Shown here: piece after piece, positions 7,667 to 16,798 of the stretch
Position numbering within the stretch: the stretch's first letter is position 1
Layout of the letters: every line of letters starts with the position of its first letter
NCBI GenBank assembly: GCA_017469425.1
Contig: JAFUGJ010000036.1
Coordinates: forward strand, 62,001-126,000
Length of the DNA: 64,000 nucleotides
Reading direction: 5' to 3'
From: Bacteroidales bacterium
Lineage (GTDB): Bacteria > Bacteroidota > Bacteroidia > Bacteroidales > UBA932
The notes under the pieces: generated by a model
What the model was told of the DNA's origin: nothing
The model's input: only the letters and a program-made list of their open reading frames with translations
Database searches by the model: none
Program-made: the position numbers and the translations under genes

Positions 7667-9475
7667 ATGCTGACAACTGTTCTTTCAATCATAGTCGGCG
7701 GCATGCTCGGACATGCCGTGGATGCAGGCTACCACGGGCGTCTCGCACAGTACATCAACAGCCCCCAGAGTTATGCCATCGCCCTTTTCTCGCCCGAATC
7801 GGTGCAGAAAGGCAAGGGAGGATGGCAGGGTGAACATGCCGGAAAATGGCTCTACACCGCATCCAAAGCCTATGAACGCACAGGCGACCCTGCCGTGCTC
7901 GACAGGCTTACCTCGGTAGCCGACTATCTGCTTTCGCTGCAGGAAGAAAACGGATACCTCGGATGTTACCGCGAAGACAAACGCTACTACCACCGCCCCT
8001 CTCCCGAGGCAATGACAGTGGATTGGGATACCTGGATAATAGCTTACCTCATCAAGGGCCTCACCGAAACCACGGTTGCAACCGGCAACGCCAAATATGC
8101 CGATGCAGCCCTGCGACTCACCGAATTCCTCCACTGGACAGTGTTCGACCAGGGCATAAAAATAGCCCAGACCGGGCAGCACAGCGGCATGGCAGGCTGC
8201 GGTATGCTCGACCCTCTGTGCGACCTCTACCTCCTGCGCCCCACAGCAAAGGTGAAGGAAATGATTGACCGCTGCATTCAGGAACTGGACGAAACTCCCT
8301 GCCTGCAGCTTGTCAGCCTGCTGGAAAAAGGCTACGATGTGGCGCTCATCGGAAACGGAAAGATTTACGAAATGACGCGCTGTCTCACCGGCCTTGCCAA
8401 AGCCTATCAGCTGTTTGGCGACAAGAGGCTCCTTGTGGCCTGCAACAACTTCTGGAACAGCGTCACGAGCAGCCACCTCACGACCCTCGGAGGCCCCTGG
8501 GGCGGTATCAACTTCTGCTGGGAACTCTTCAACAGGGCCGCCGAATGGGCCCCTTATGAGGTGACCGAGACCTGCTCGGTAATGGAATGGATGCACTTCA
8601 ACTGGGAGATGCTCCGCATCACGGGTGACGGCAAATTCGCTTCCGAGATAGAAAAGACATCATACAATGCGCTGATGGCGGCACGCGCCGAAGACGGACT
8701 GCGCTGGATTTACTATGTGCGCACCAACGGAGAGCTTACCCCGAGAGGCGACTGGGCCTGCTGCTGGAGCAGCGGCATGACGGCGCTGGAAGACATCCCC
8801 TGCTACATGTACGAGACCCGGAAATCGGGCATCTATGTGAATATCATCGAGGAGTCGGCATATACCGCCGAAGTGAAGGGGCGCAAGGTCCGCATCGACC
8901 AGACCGCAGACTATGCCCTCACCGGGAAGGCATCGTTCGTCCTCGGCACCGGAGCTGCAATGAAACCTGAAAACGAAAAGGCGGAGAAACTCGGTTCGTT
9001 TGAGATTGCAGTGCACCTTCCGCAGTGGGCATCCTCTTACACCGTAAAGGTGAACGGCAAAGAAACGGACGGCAAGGTGAAGAACGGATACATCACCCTG
9101 AAACGCTCTTGGAAGGAAGGCGATGTGCTCGACTTGGAATTCCCCTACACGCTGCGCAGCATCGAAAAGACATGGGAATACCGCAATGCCGGAAGCAAGG
9201 AGCATAATTTCTCCAACTGGTACAACGGATTCACTAAGCACTATGTGAGCTACATGGCAGGCCCCCTCGTATTCGCGACCGACCATCTCGACCGTTTCGA
9301 GAAGCAAAGCCCCATTGCCGTTAGCAGGGACGAAGCCGCAAAGGCTGAACTTCTGCTTTCGGAAGACGGCAAGGCACAGGCGGTGAAGGTGGGCGGAACG
9401 ACGCTCAGGCCCATCTGCCTCATGCCTCCCTTCGAAGGAGAACAGGCAAGATTCATCTGGTTCCAGCTGAAGTAA
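7667..9475 (+). CDS. GH127-type (DUF1680) beta-L-arabinofuranosidase-like glycosidase
   Basis: A 602-residue (alpha/alpha)6-barrel glycosidase with a C-terminal beta-sandwich. The metal/catalytic quartet of GH127 can be read: Glu301 and Cys303 in 'TETCSVMEW', and Cys365-Cys366 in 'DWACCWSS'. In HypBA1 the equivalent Glu and three Cys bind zinc, and one Cys is the nucleophile. A hydrophobic N-terminus (about residues 1-18) may be a signal peptide but is weak. The likely substrate is an L-arabinofuranosyl or related plant or arabinogalactan linkage. It starts 3 bp after sodB and has no promoter of its own that I can see. Confidence 0.82.
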   Translation: MLTTVLSIIVGGMLGHAVDAGYHGRLAQYINSPQSYAIALFSPESVQKGKGGWQGEHAGKWLYTASKAYERTGDPAVLDRLTSVADYLLSLQEENGYLGCYREDKRYYHRPSPEAMTVDWDTWIIAYLIKGLTETTVATGNAKYADAALRLTEFLHWTVFDQGIKIAQTGQHSGMAGCGMLDPLCDLYLLRPTAKVKEMIDRCIQELDETPCLQLVSLLEKGYDVALIGNGKIYEMTRCLTGLAKAYQLFGDKRLLVACNNFWNSVTSSHLTTLGGPWGGINFCWELFNRAAEWAPYEVTETCSVMEWMHFNWEMLRITGDGKFASEIEKTSYNALMAARAEDGLRWIYYVRTNGELTPRGDWACCWSSGMTALEDIPCYMYETRKSGIYVNIIEESAYTAEVKGRKVRIDQTADYALTGKASFVLGTGAAMKPENEKAEKLGSFEIAVHLPQWASSYTVKVNGKETDGKVKNGYITLKRSWKEGDVLDLEFPYTLRSIEKTWEYRNAGSKEHNFSNWYNGFTKHYVSYMAGPLVFATDHLDRFEKQSPIAVSRDEAAKAELLLSEDGKAQAVKVGGTTLRPICLMPPFEGEQARFIWFQLK

Positions 9476-9477
9476 GC

Positions 9478-9582
9478 CTACTTTGAAGCTTCGAGACCGA
9501 GTTCGGCGATAAGGGCTGCAACTTCGCTGTTTTCGAAAAAGATTTTAAGATCGTTAGCATTCATAAGGCGGTATCTTTTCAT
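9478..9582 (-). CDS. 34-residue small protein, unknown
   Basis: A short ORF with its own -7 box (TACCTTTG, 9592-9599) ending 9 nt before the ATG. The peptide reads MKRYRLMNANDLKIFFENSE... and ends ...AELGLEASK before a TAG. It is amphipathic and Leu/Ala/Glu-rich with no membrane segment, and could form one helix. It sits in the 171-bp gap between the convergent GH127-type gene and uvrB. The promoter placement is the main support. A non-coding RNA or chance frame is the alternative. Confidence 0.45.
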   Translation of the reverse strand: MKRYRLMNANDLKIFFENSEVAALIAELGLEASK

Positions 9583-9591
9583 TCAACGATG

Positions 9592-9599
9592 CAAAGGTA
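9592..9599 (-). promoter_or_regulatory. -7 box of the 34-residue ORF
   Basis: TACCTTTG on the minus strand, 9 nt before the ATG at 9582. No other gene lies downstream on this strand before the convergent glycosidase, so the box points to a small transcript. Confidence 0.5.
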
Positions 9600-9646
9600 C
9601 CGCCTGTTTTTGTCAACTTTTGACAATAATAAAATATTTCAAAAAA

Positions 9647-11824
9647 TTATTCTTTCCAGACTTTCAGATACTGCTGAAGCGCCCACATCTCGTCGCGGTA
9701 GCGCGCAGCCTCGGCAAATTCGAGTTCCGCAGCCGACTTCTGCATCCTCCTCCTGTCTTCCTCCACCATCTTTTCAACCTGTTCCCGGCTCATGGAACGG
9801 ATGACGGGGTCCTGAAGCACTGCCGCAAGGTCGGCACGCACATATCCGTCCACGAAAGCCTCCCCGTCCTTCCGCTTGGAATCGTGGCCGAAACCGACGC
9901 TCACATAACCGCTTCCAAGGTCGGACGGGTTGGGGATATAAGTGGGATCATCGTATGAGTTGGCGGCACTTACGCGCCCAGTCGTACCATTCGCGACGCG
10001 CGGATTGAGAGGCTTGGACTCCCCTCCCGAAAGTTCGGACGCGAGGATATTGTGCCTCGTTTCAATCTGCTTCGGCGTGATGCCGTGCAGTTTGTTGTAC
10101 TCCATCTGCTTGGTGCGCCTCCTGTTGGTTTCGCGTATGGTCTCTTCCATCGAAGGAGTAATCTTGTCGGCATACATGATGACGAGCCCGTTCACATTGC
10201 GGGCCGCCCTGCCTGCCGTCTGGGTAAGGGCCCTGGTGGTACGAAGGAACCCCTCTTTGTCGGCATCCAGGATAGCCACCAGCGACACGCTCGGAAGGTC
10301 CAGCCCTTCGCGCAGCAGGTTCACTCCCACCAGCACATCAAACAGGCCGTTCTTGAAATCCTCGATTATCTCAACCCGCTCGGATGTATCGACATCGGAA
10401 TGGATGTACCGCACCCGCACTCCTATGCGTCTCAGGTATTCGTCGAGTTCTTCGGCCATGCGCTTGGTAAGGGTGGTGACGAGCACCCTCTCGTCCAGTT
10501 CGGCGCGCTTGCGTATTTCCTCCACGAGGTCGTCGACCTGATTTTCTATTGGACGCACTTCTATCGGAGGGTCCAGCAGGCCCGTAGGGCGCACAACCTG
10601 CTCTGCAACAAGACCTTCGGACTTCTGCAGTTCATAATCGGCGGGCGTGGCGCTGACATAGACTTTCTGGCCCGTGATTGCCTCGAATTCATCGAAAGTG
10701 CAGGGGCGGTTGTCGGACGCAGCCGGAAGGCGGAAACCATATTCCACCAGCACCGCCTTGCGGGAATGGTCGCCGCCGTACATGCCGCGAATCTGGGGAA
10801 GGGTCACATGGCTTTCGTCGATGAAGGTGACGAAATCCTTTGGGAAATAGTCTATGAGGCAGAAGGGCCGCTGGCCGGGCTTGCGCCCGTCGAAATAGCG
10901 GGAATAGTTCTCGATGCCGGGGCAGTAACCCATCTCCTTTATCATTTCCAAATCGTTCTCCACGCGCTGCTGCAGGCGCTTGGCTTCCAATCCCTTGCCT
11001 ATGCTTTCGAAATAATCTATCTGCTTCACCAGGTCGTCCTGTATTTCGGAAACGGCGGAGATGGTGCGTTCGCGCGTAGTGACGAAGTTGTTCGCCGGAT
11101 AGATGTCCACGCTGTCGAGAGCTTCGATACGGGCACCGGTAACCGGGTCTATCAGCGAAATGGCATCGATTTCGTTTCCGAAGAACTCGATTCTCACCGC
11201 TTCGTCGGCCCCTCCGAGGAACACATCGACTGTGTCGCCCCGCACGCGGAAAGTTCCGCGCCTGAAATCGGTTTCGGTACGGGAATACAGAGCGTCCACG
11301 AGCTTGTAGAGGAAGGTCGTGAGGCTCACCGAATCGCCCCTGTGCAGGGTTACGGTCTGCTCGTGCCAATCGTCGGGATTGCCTATGCCATATAGGCACG
11401 AAACCGACGAAATCACAATGACATCGCGCCTGCCGGACATAAGGGCCGACGCCGCGCTGAGGCGCAGCTTTTCTATCTGGTCATTGATGCTGAGGTCCTT
11501 CTCGATATAGGTGTCGGTCGTGGGGAGATAGGCTTCCGGCTGGTAGTAATCGTAGTACGACACGAAATACTCCACGGCGTTGTCCGGGAAAAAAGCCTTG
11601 AATTCGCCATAGAGCTGGGCCGCGAGGGTCTTGTTGTGGCTGAGTATGAGCGCAGGCCGCTGCAGGTTCTGGATGACATTCGCCATGGTAAATGTTTTTC
11701 CGGAACCGGTAACGCCCAGAAGGCAGATATCCCTCACTCCCCCGTCGAGGGCTTCGGTTATCTGCCTGATTGCTTCCGGCTGGTCGCCGGAGGGCCGGTA
11801 TTGTGCTTTCAGCTGGAATTTCAT
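9647..11824 (-). CDS. uvrB: UvrABC excinuclease subunit B
   Basis: A 725-residue DNA-damage helicase-like subunit of nucleotide excision repair. It has Walker A 'GVTGSGKTF' near residue 37, the beta-hairpin region '[12 protein letters not shown]', 'DADKEGFLR', the motif VI region 'QTAGRAARN', and a C-terminal UVR domain ('[23 protein letters not shown]') that contacts UvrC. The protein is longer than the usual about 670 residues. The excess is a linker of some 50 residues rich in Ser, Asn and Gly ahead of the UVR domain. The start shares one base with the stop of the SDR gene upstream (TGATG), so the pair is translationally coupled. Confidence 0.97.
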   Translation of the reverse strand: MKFQLKAQYRPSGDQPEAIRQITEALDGGVRDICLLGVTGSGKTFTMANVIQNLQRPALILSHNKTLAAQLYGEFKAFFPDNAVEYFVSYYDYYQPEAYLPTTDTYIEKDLSINDQIEKLRLSAASALMSGRRDVIVISSVSCLYGIGNPDDWHEQTVTLHRGDSVSLTTFLYKLVDALYSRTETDFRRGTFRVRGDTVDVFLGGADEAVRIEFFGNEIDAISLIDPVTGARIEALDSVDIYPANNFVTTRERTISAVSEIQDDLVKQIDYFESIGKGLEAKRLQQRVENDLEMIKEMGYCPGIENYSRYFDGRKPGQRPFCLIDYFPKDFVTFIDESHVTLPQIRGMYGGDHSRKAVLVEYGFRLPAASDNRPCTFDEFEAITGQKVYVSATPADYELQKSEGLVAEQVVRPTGLLDPPIEVRPIENQVDDLVEEIRKRAELDERVLVTTLTKRMAEELDEYLRRIGVRVRYIHSDVDTSERVEIIEDFKNGLFDVLVGVNLLREGLDLPSVSLVAILDADKEGFLRTTRALTQTAGRAARNVNGLVIMYADKITPSMEETIRETNRRRTKQMEYNKLHGITPKQIETRHNILASELSGGESKPLNPRVANGTTGRVSAANSYDDPTYIPNPSDLGSGYVSVGFGHDSKRKDGEAFVDGYVRADLAAVLQDPVIRSMSREQVEKMVEEDRRRMQKSAAELEFAEAARYRDEMWALQQYLKVWKE

Positions 11825-12594
11825 CAGATACAGGTGTATCCTCCGTCAACAGCTATGTTCTGTCCGTTTACATATGTGCTGGCAGGCGACGCTAGGAAAA
11901 GGGCGCAAGTGTCGAGTTCGCCCTGCTTTCCGTAACGGCCGAGAGGGATGTTGTTCTTGGCTATTGCCTGGAAGTAGTCGGAATCGAGGGTCGCGGTGGT
12001 GAGGTCGGTGTAGAAGTAACCGGGGCAGATGCTGTTCACGGTGATGCCGTGCTTGCCCCATTCCGCCGCAAGGGCACGGGTAAGGTTCACCACTCCGCCC
12101 TTCGCTGCATGATAGGGAGCGCTGCCTACGATGAGATTGCCGACAAGGCCATACATCGAAGCGATGTTGATGATGCGCCCGAACCCGGCCTTTATCATTT
12201 CCTTCCCGAACTCGCGCGAGCAGACGAAGGTGCCGTAAAGGTCGATATCCATTTCGTGCCTGAACTGTTCGTCGGTAATTTCTTCTGCGGGAGCGACTGC
12301 GCCCGTGCCTGCGTTATTCATGAGAATGTCCACACGCCCGAATTTTTCGATGGTCGCGGCAACCGCTGCCTTGACGCGCTCCGTGTCGGTAATGTCGCAT
12401 GCGAAAGGAAGAACCTCCACGCCGAATTCGGCATTGATTGCCTTGGCATTCTCTTCGAGAAGATTCTGCCTGCGGGCGAGAAGAACAAGGTTGGCGCCCT
12501 GGCTTGCGAAAGCCTTGGCCATCTGGAGTCCGAGACCGGTGGAAGCCCCGGTTACCACGGCCACGCGGCCGCTGAGGTCAAAATAATTTTTCAT
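11824..12594 (-). CDS. SDR oxidoreductase (gluconate 5-dehydrogenase-like)
   Basis: A 256-residue classical SDR. It shows '[15 protein letters not shown]' (TGxxxGxG, near residue 12), 'NNAG', catalytic Ser in 'INIASMYG', YxxxK in '[17 protein letters not shown]', and the C-terminal 'NIAVDGGYT'. Overall it resembles gluconate 5-dehydrogenase/KduD-type enzymes acting on sugar acids, but substrate assignment in SDRs is weak. The start [10 protein letters not shown] is preferred because the upstream in-frame extension has no family similarity. It is first in an SDR-uvrB operon with a -7 box at 12622-12629. Confidence 0.85.
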   Translation of the reverse strand: MKNYFDLSGRVAVVTGASTGLGLQMAKAFASQGANLVLLARRQNLLEENAKAINAEFGVEVLPFACDITDTERVKAAVAATIEKFGRVDILMNNAGTGAVAPAEEITDEQFRHEMDIDLYGTFVCSREFGKEMIKAGFGRIINIASMYGLVGNLIVGSAPYHAAKGGVVNLTRALAAEWGKHGITVNSICPGYFYTDLTTATLDSDYFQAIAKNNIPLGRYGKQGELDTCALFLASPASTYVNGQNIAVDGGYTCI

Positions 12595-12621
12595 GTTGAA
12601 AGCAAGTCGAATTCTACCTTG

Positions 12622-12629
12622 CAAATATA
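12622..12629 (-). promoter_or_regulatory. -7 box of the SDR-uvrB operon
   Basis: TATATTTG on the minus strand, 27 nt before the ATG at 12594. It is divergent to the relA box with 33 bp between them. Confidence 0.65.
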
Positions 12630-12662
12630 GGAAGAAATAACTGATAACACACTTTAAATTAT

Positions 12663-12670
12663 TATATTTG
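12663..12670 (+). promoter_or_regulatory. -7 box of the relA-like gene
   Basis: TATATTTG followed by only CACAG before the ATG at 12676. This predicts a leaderless or nearly leaderless mRNA. Confidence 0.65.
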
Positions 12671-12675
12671 CACAG

Positions 12676-14757
12676 ATGGAAGAACTTGTTTCAAAAGCGA
12701 GGGCCATTGCCCTCCAAGCCCTTCAGGGCGAACTTCGTGGCGACGGATCGCCCTTCATAGGGCATCCCGATGCGGTTGCTGACATTGTCCGCGACGAAAT
12801 GGGCCTGCCCGATGAATGCTGCGCAGCCGTTTACCTCCATGAAGCCACCCGAAACCACCGGGACATCGACATAAGTTCCTTCCCTTCCGATGTCATCACG
12901 ATGGTGGACGGGCTCAACAAAATATCCACCATCAAGCCGAAAGACACGAGACTCGAGGCAGAGAACTACAAAAAGCTGATAGTTCAGTATTCTACCGACC
13001 CGCGCGTTACGGTACTCAAGATTGCCGACCGCCTGGAAGTGATGCGCAACCTGTCATTCTTTCCAAAAAGTTCGCGCGACCAGAAAGTCCTCGAAACGCT
13101 CATGCTATATATCCCGCTGGCCCACCAGCTGGGGCTGTACAATGTAAAGAGCGAACTCGAGAATATCTATTTCCGCCATGCAGAACCGGAACAGTACAGG
13201 GCCATTACAAACAAGCTGAAAGCCACGGAAAAAGATCGGGAGCTGCTGATGGAAGAGTTCATCGAGCCCTTGAAACAGAAGCTCTCCGACGCAGGCATAA
13301 TATATAAGCTGAAAATCCGCACCAAGACGGCATACTCCATCTACAAGAAGATGCAGGTACAGAAAGTGCCGTTCGAAGGCGTTTTCGATGTCTTCGCCAT
13401 ACGCTTCATAATCGACTGCGAGCAGGATGCGAAGCTTGAAAAAGAGCTGTGCTGGAAAGTATATTCCTATGTAACCGAAGAATATGAGCCGGATACCCGC
13501 CGCCTGCGCGACTGGCTCACCACTCCACGGCCCAACGGATATGAAAGCCTGCATATCACGATTAAAGACAAGCGCGGAAACGCCCTGGAAGTGCAAATCC
13601 GTACAAAACGCATGGATTTCGAAGCGGAGAACGGGCATGCAGCCCACTGGGCATATAAAGGCGTGCAGCATGAAGCCAACATGGACCGGTGGCTGCAGTC
13701 GGTGCGATACGCCCTCGAGCACCCTTCCGAAGCCAAGCCGGAAGACCTTCCACAGCCCCCGAGCAAGGAGATATTCGTTTTCACCCCGTCCGGGGAATTG
13801 CGCATTCTCACCGCAGGCTCGTCGGTACTTGATTTCGCGTTCAACATCCACAGCAATGTGGGCATACGCTGCGTTGGAGGAAAAATAGGAGGAAAGGCCG
13901 TTTCCATCCGGGAAAAACTGCATACCGGCGATACGGTGGAAATACTTACCTCCAAGAACCAGCGCCCCAACCGCGACTGGCTCAACTATGTCGTGACATC
14001 CAAGGCCAGGACCAAAATCAAGCAGGAACTTGACGCCGAGGAGCGCAAACTCGCAGCCAACGGGCGGGAACTCCTGGAACGCCGCCTCAAAAACTGGAAA
14101 CTGGAATGGCCGGACGACCTGCAGCAGGAATACATGAAGGCCCACCGATATACATCGGTGATTCCTTTCATGGCCGACATTGCGCGGGAGGTGGTCGATG
14201 TCAACGACATCAAGGCGTATATCCTCAAGCATGAGGAAAGTTCAAGCGTGCATGAAGCCGGACAGCCCAAGGAACGGACCCTTACTTATGCAAGCGGCGG
14301 CGATGAAATCCTGGTAATCAACGCCAAGAATGTCAAAGGGCTTGACTATAAACTTGCAAAATGCTGCAACCCGGTTTTCGGCGACGATGTGTTCGGATTC
14401 GTAACCCGCACGGAGGGCATCAAGATTCACCGCATCGGCTGCCCCAATGCCGCACAGCTGATAGAGAAGTATCCCTATCGCATCCAGAAGGTCGTATGGC
14501 AGGAGAGCGCCTCGTCCGGAGATTTTCAGTGCACGCTCAACATTACGGCAGAAAAGGAACAGGCGGCAATATCTTCCGTCATGGATGTCATCAACCAGTT
14601 CAAGGCTTCGCTCCGCTCATTCAATGTCAATGAGAACTCTCGGGGCGGAACATACGACATTTCCGTACGCATCCTGGTTCCTTCCAACACCGAACTCGAC
14701 AAGATAATCTCGCAGCTGAACAATCTGCGAAGCATTCTCAAAGTAAAGAGAGCATAA
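12676..14757 (+). CDS. relA: RelA/SpoT-family (p)ppGpp synthetase with degenerate hydrolase domain
   Basis: A 693-residue long RSH protein. The N-terminal HD-type domain keeps His30 ('FIGHPDAVADI'), but the HDxxED motif reads His55-Glu-Ala-Thr-Arg-Asn, losing the HD Asp and the catalytic Glu-Asp pair, so hydrolase activity is unlikely. The synthetase domain looks intact: 'RPNGYESLHITI' (residues 285-296), Glu305/Gln307 in 'EVQIRT', and 'HAAHWAYKG'. A TGS domain (about 365-425) and a C-terminal ACT domain follow. I infer a synthesis-dedicated stringent response enzyme (RelA type), with a separate SpoT elsewhere. It is monocistronic and ends 5 bp from the convergent mltG. Confidence 0.9.
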   Translation: MEELVSKARAIALQALQGELRGDGSPFIGHPDAVADIVRDEMGLPDECCAAVYLHEATRNHRDIDISSFPSDVITMVDGLNKISTIKPKDTRLEAENYKKLIVQYSTDPRVTVLKIADRLEVMRNLSFFPKSSRDQKVLETLMLYIPLAHQLGLYNVKSELENIYFRHAEPEQYRAITNKLKATEKDRELLMEEFIEPLKQKLSDAGIIYKLKIRTKTAYSIYKKMQVQKVPFEGVFDVFAIRFIIDCEQDAKLEKELCWKVYSYVTEEYEPDTRRLRDWLTTPRPNGYESLHITIKDKRGNALEVQIRTKRMDFEAENGHAAHWAYKGVQHEANMDRWLQSVRYALEHPSEAKPEDLPQPPSKEIFVFTPSGELRILTAGSSVLDFAFNIHSNVGIRCVGGKIGGKAVSIREKLHTGDTVEILTSKNQRPNRDWLNYVVTSKARTKIKQELDAEERKLAANGRELLERRLKNWKLEWPDDLQQEYMKAHRYTSVIPFMADIAREVVDVNDIKAYILKHEESSSVHEAGQPKERTLTYASGGDEILVINAKNVKGLDYKLAKCCNPVFGDDVFGFVTRTEGIKIHRIGCPNAAQLIEKYPYRIQKVVWQESASSGDFQCTLNITAEKEQAAISSVMDVINQFKASLRSFNVNENSRGGTYDISVRILVPSNTELDKIISQLNNLRSILKVKRA

Positions 14758-14762
14758 ACCCG

Positions 14763-15788
14763 TTATTTCCCGCGATTGTTCAGCGCTTTCTGGAAAGCGC
14801 GGGCGTTGCGCAGGTGCTCGGTGTAGGTCTTGGCAAACCGATGGGTGCCGTCGAACGAAGGGTCGGCACAGAAGAAAAGGTAGCCGTCCTTAGTATCGGG
14901 ATTCAGCACGGCATCCAGATATGCCTTGTCCGGCACGCAGATTGGCCCGGGAGGAAGCCCCTGATACATATAAGTATTATAGGGAGAATCAATTTTGAGG
15001 TCCTTTTTCAGGATACGCCAAGTCTCGTAATTCAAAAGATAGGCTATGGTGGGGTCCGCCTGCAGCTTCATTCCTTTGCGGAGACGGTTGAGGTACACTC
15101 CCGCTATCCTGGCATAATCCTTCGGCACGCGGCTCTCCCCTTTCACGATGGACGCCAGAACAGACACCTCCATCTGGCTGAGGCCGAGCTTGCGGGCCTT
15201 GGCCTTGTTGTCCGCCGTCCAGAATGATTCATAAGCCTTTTCCTGACGGGCAAATATGTCGTCGATGCTTTCAGTCCAGTAAATTTCGTATGTGTCCGGC
15301 ATGAAAAGGGCGAAGGCGGTTTCGGGCGTAAAGCCGTATTTGCCGAGCAGCTCGGCATCGTTCAGGGCCGACAGCACGGAAGCGGAATCCACCATCATCT
15401 GCGCGGCTATGCGCCCGGCGAGCTGGGGCTTGAGGCGTGAACCTGGTATCACGAGACGGACGGGAGTCTGCCAGCCGTTATTCAACATGCGGGTAATATA
15501 TACGCTCGTCTGCCCGGCTTCCACCACATAGTGGCCCGGCTTCATGAATTCGTCGACCTTGTGTTCTGCAAATGCCCTGCGCAGGCTCCCTTTCCGTGCC
15601 ACGCAACTGTCAAGCGCCGCAATCACCTCACCCGGAGTGGTGTCCGGATAGACATATAAATCGGTGCCGTGTTTTACATTGGCAAGCTTGTTATCGGAAA
15701 CATAGTGCCATGCCTTGGGAATTCCGAGCGCGACCAGGACAATCAGCAGTCCGCGTAAAAGGCGGACAAGGGCTTGCTTTGCTTTCAT
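14763..15788 (-). CDS. mltG: Endolytic murein transglycosylase MltG
   Basis: A 341-residue protein with one N-terminal membrane anchor (about residues 9-24) and a YceG domain. Catalytic Glu218 is in 'SIVKGESRVP' and has the same number as in E. coli MltG. It is followed by 'GVYLNRLRKGMKLQADPT' and 'YMYQGLPPGPICVP', both family signatures. MltG cuts nascent glycan strands in the periplasm and sets their length. The start overlaps the glucosaminidase gene stop by 4 bp. It is the last gene in the rpsA-rnz-glucosaminidase-mltG string. Confidence 0.95.
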   Translation of the reverse strand: MKAKQALVRLLRGLLIVLVALGIPKAWHYVSDNKLANVKHGTDLYVYPDTTPGEVIAALDSCVARKGSLRRAFAEHKVDEFMKPGHYVVEAGQTSVYITRMLNNGWQTPVRLVIPGSRLKPQLAGRIAAQMMVDSASVLSALNDAELLGKYGFTPETAFALFMPDTYEIYWTESIDDIFARQEKAYESFWTADNKAKARKLGLSQMEVSVLASIVKGESRVPKDYARIAGVYLNRLRKGMKLQADPTIAYLLNYETWRILKKDLKIDSPYNTYMYQGLPPGPICVPDKAYLDAVLNPDTKDGYLFFCADPSFDGTHRFAKTYTEHLRNARAFQKALNNRGK

Positions 15789-16798
15789 TTCACTTTCCTC
15801 ATATAGACGACATCGCCCTCGCAGGGAACATACCCCTCGGGGAAGCCGTTCAGCTTATAGATGCTTTTAAGTTTTACACCGAAGCGCTGGGAAATTTCCC
15901 AAAGGGTTTCGGGCTTGTCGCCCACAACATACATGGGAAGTCCTTTCGATGCATATTTCTTCTTGGCCTTGAGGTAAACGACCTCGCCAATCTTCAGCTT
16001 CCGTGCGGAAGTCAGGTCGTTGAACTTCAGTATTTCCTTCTGGAAAAGATTGAATTCAAGGGCAATAGACTCGTAGGTGTCTTCGTGCTCCGCATATACG
16101 CAGAGGATGCCGTTCTTCTTGTAAACCTTCCTGTTCAGACGGAAGGTATATCTCTCGTTTGCCTGTGACCTCCTGCGGTTAGGATTCTCAACCTGGACCT
16201 GGGTATCCTTTTCAATCTTGAGAGGCGACTGCGGCACGCTCACGGCCCCTCCCCCCGATACCGACGGCCGGGAACCTCCTGCTACGGAAGCGCTTCTCTT
16301 TCCGGTATCGAACTGATAAAGTTTATAATCCTCTATAAGCTTGATAAGCTTTTCAGCATATTTGGGGTCGGTTGCATATCCGGCCTTCTTCAGCCCCTTC
16401 GCCCAGCCCTTATAATCCGTAGGCTTGAGTTCGAAGAGCTCCTTGTACCTGTCCTGATAGCGAAGGAAGTCGCTGTGGTCGCGAAAAGACTCCTCCGCCG
16501 TCTTGTATACGCGGAAACATTCATTGCGCCTGTCATCATCCACCCTCATGGTCTTGCCCTTCCAGTTGCGGTGGCACTTGATGCCAAAATGGTTGTTGCC
16601 ATCCGCCGCCAGGCCGGAAAGACCGTTGCGCGACTCGAGCATGCCCTGTGCAAGGGTAATGCTGGCAGGAACGCCGGAACGCTGCATCTCGCTCACGGCG
16701 ATGGCAGCATACTTGTTGATATATTCGTTTTGAGGAGTGTCAGACAGAGCTATCAGCCCTGAGAGCATCGTCAGGAATATCAGAAGACATCTTTTCAT
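15785..16798 (-). CDS. Secreted GH73-type glucosaminidase with LysM domains
   Basis: A 337-residue peptidoglycan hydrolase. The signal peptide is MKRCLLIFLTMLSGLIALS. A FlgJ/GH73-type domain follows, with the catalytic Glu in 'AQGMLESRNGLS' and 'NNHFGIKCH' (about residues 25-165). After a Ser/Gly/Pro linker come two LysM-like segments near the C-terminus ('EDTYESIALEFNLFQKEILKFN', shortened here, and 'PETLWEISQRFGVKLKSIY'). It should cleave N-acetylglucosaminyl bonds in the cell wall. The ATG at 16798 is preferred because the signal peptide begins there, but it places the start 59 bp inside the rnz reading frame. It overlaps mltG by 4 bp. Confidence 0.88.
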   Translation of the reverse strand: MKRCLLIFLTMLSGLIALSDTPQNEYINKYAAIAVSEMQRSGVPASITLAQGMLESRNGLSGLAADGNNHFGIKCHRNWKGKTMRVDDDRRNECFRVYKTAEESFRDHSDFLRYQDRYKELFELKPTDYKGWAKGLKKAGYATDPKYAEKLIKLIEDYKLYQFDTGKRSASVAGGSRPSVSGGGAVSVPQSPLKIEKDTQVQVENPNRRRSQANERYTFRLNRKVYKKNGILCVYAEHEDTYESIALEFNLFQKEILKFNDLTSARKLKIGEVVYLKAKKKYASKGLPMYVVGDKPETLWEISQRFGVKLKSIYKLNGFPEGYVPCEGDVVYMRKVK

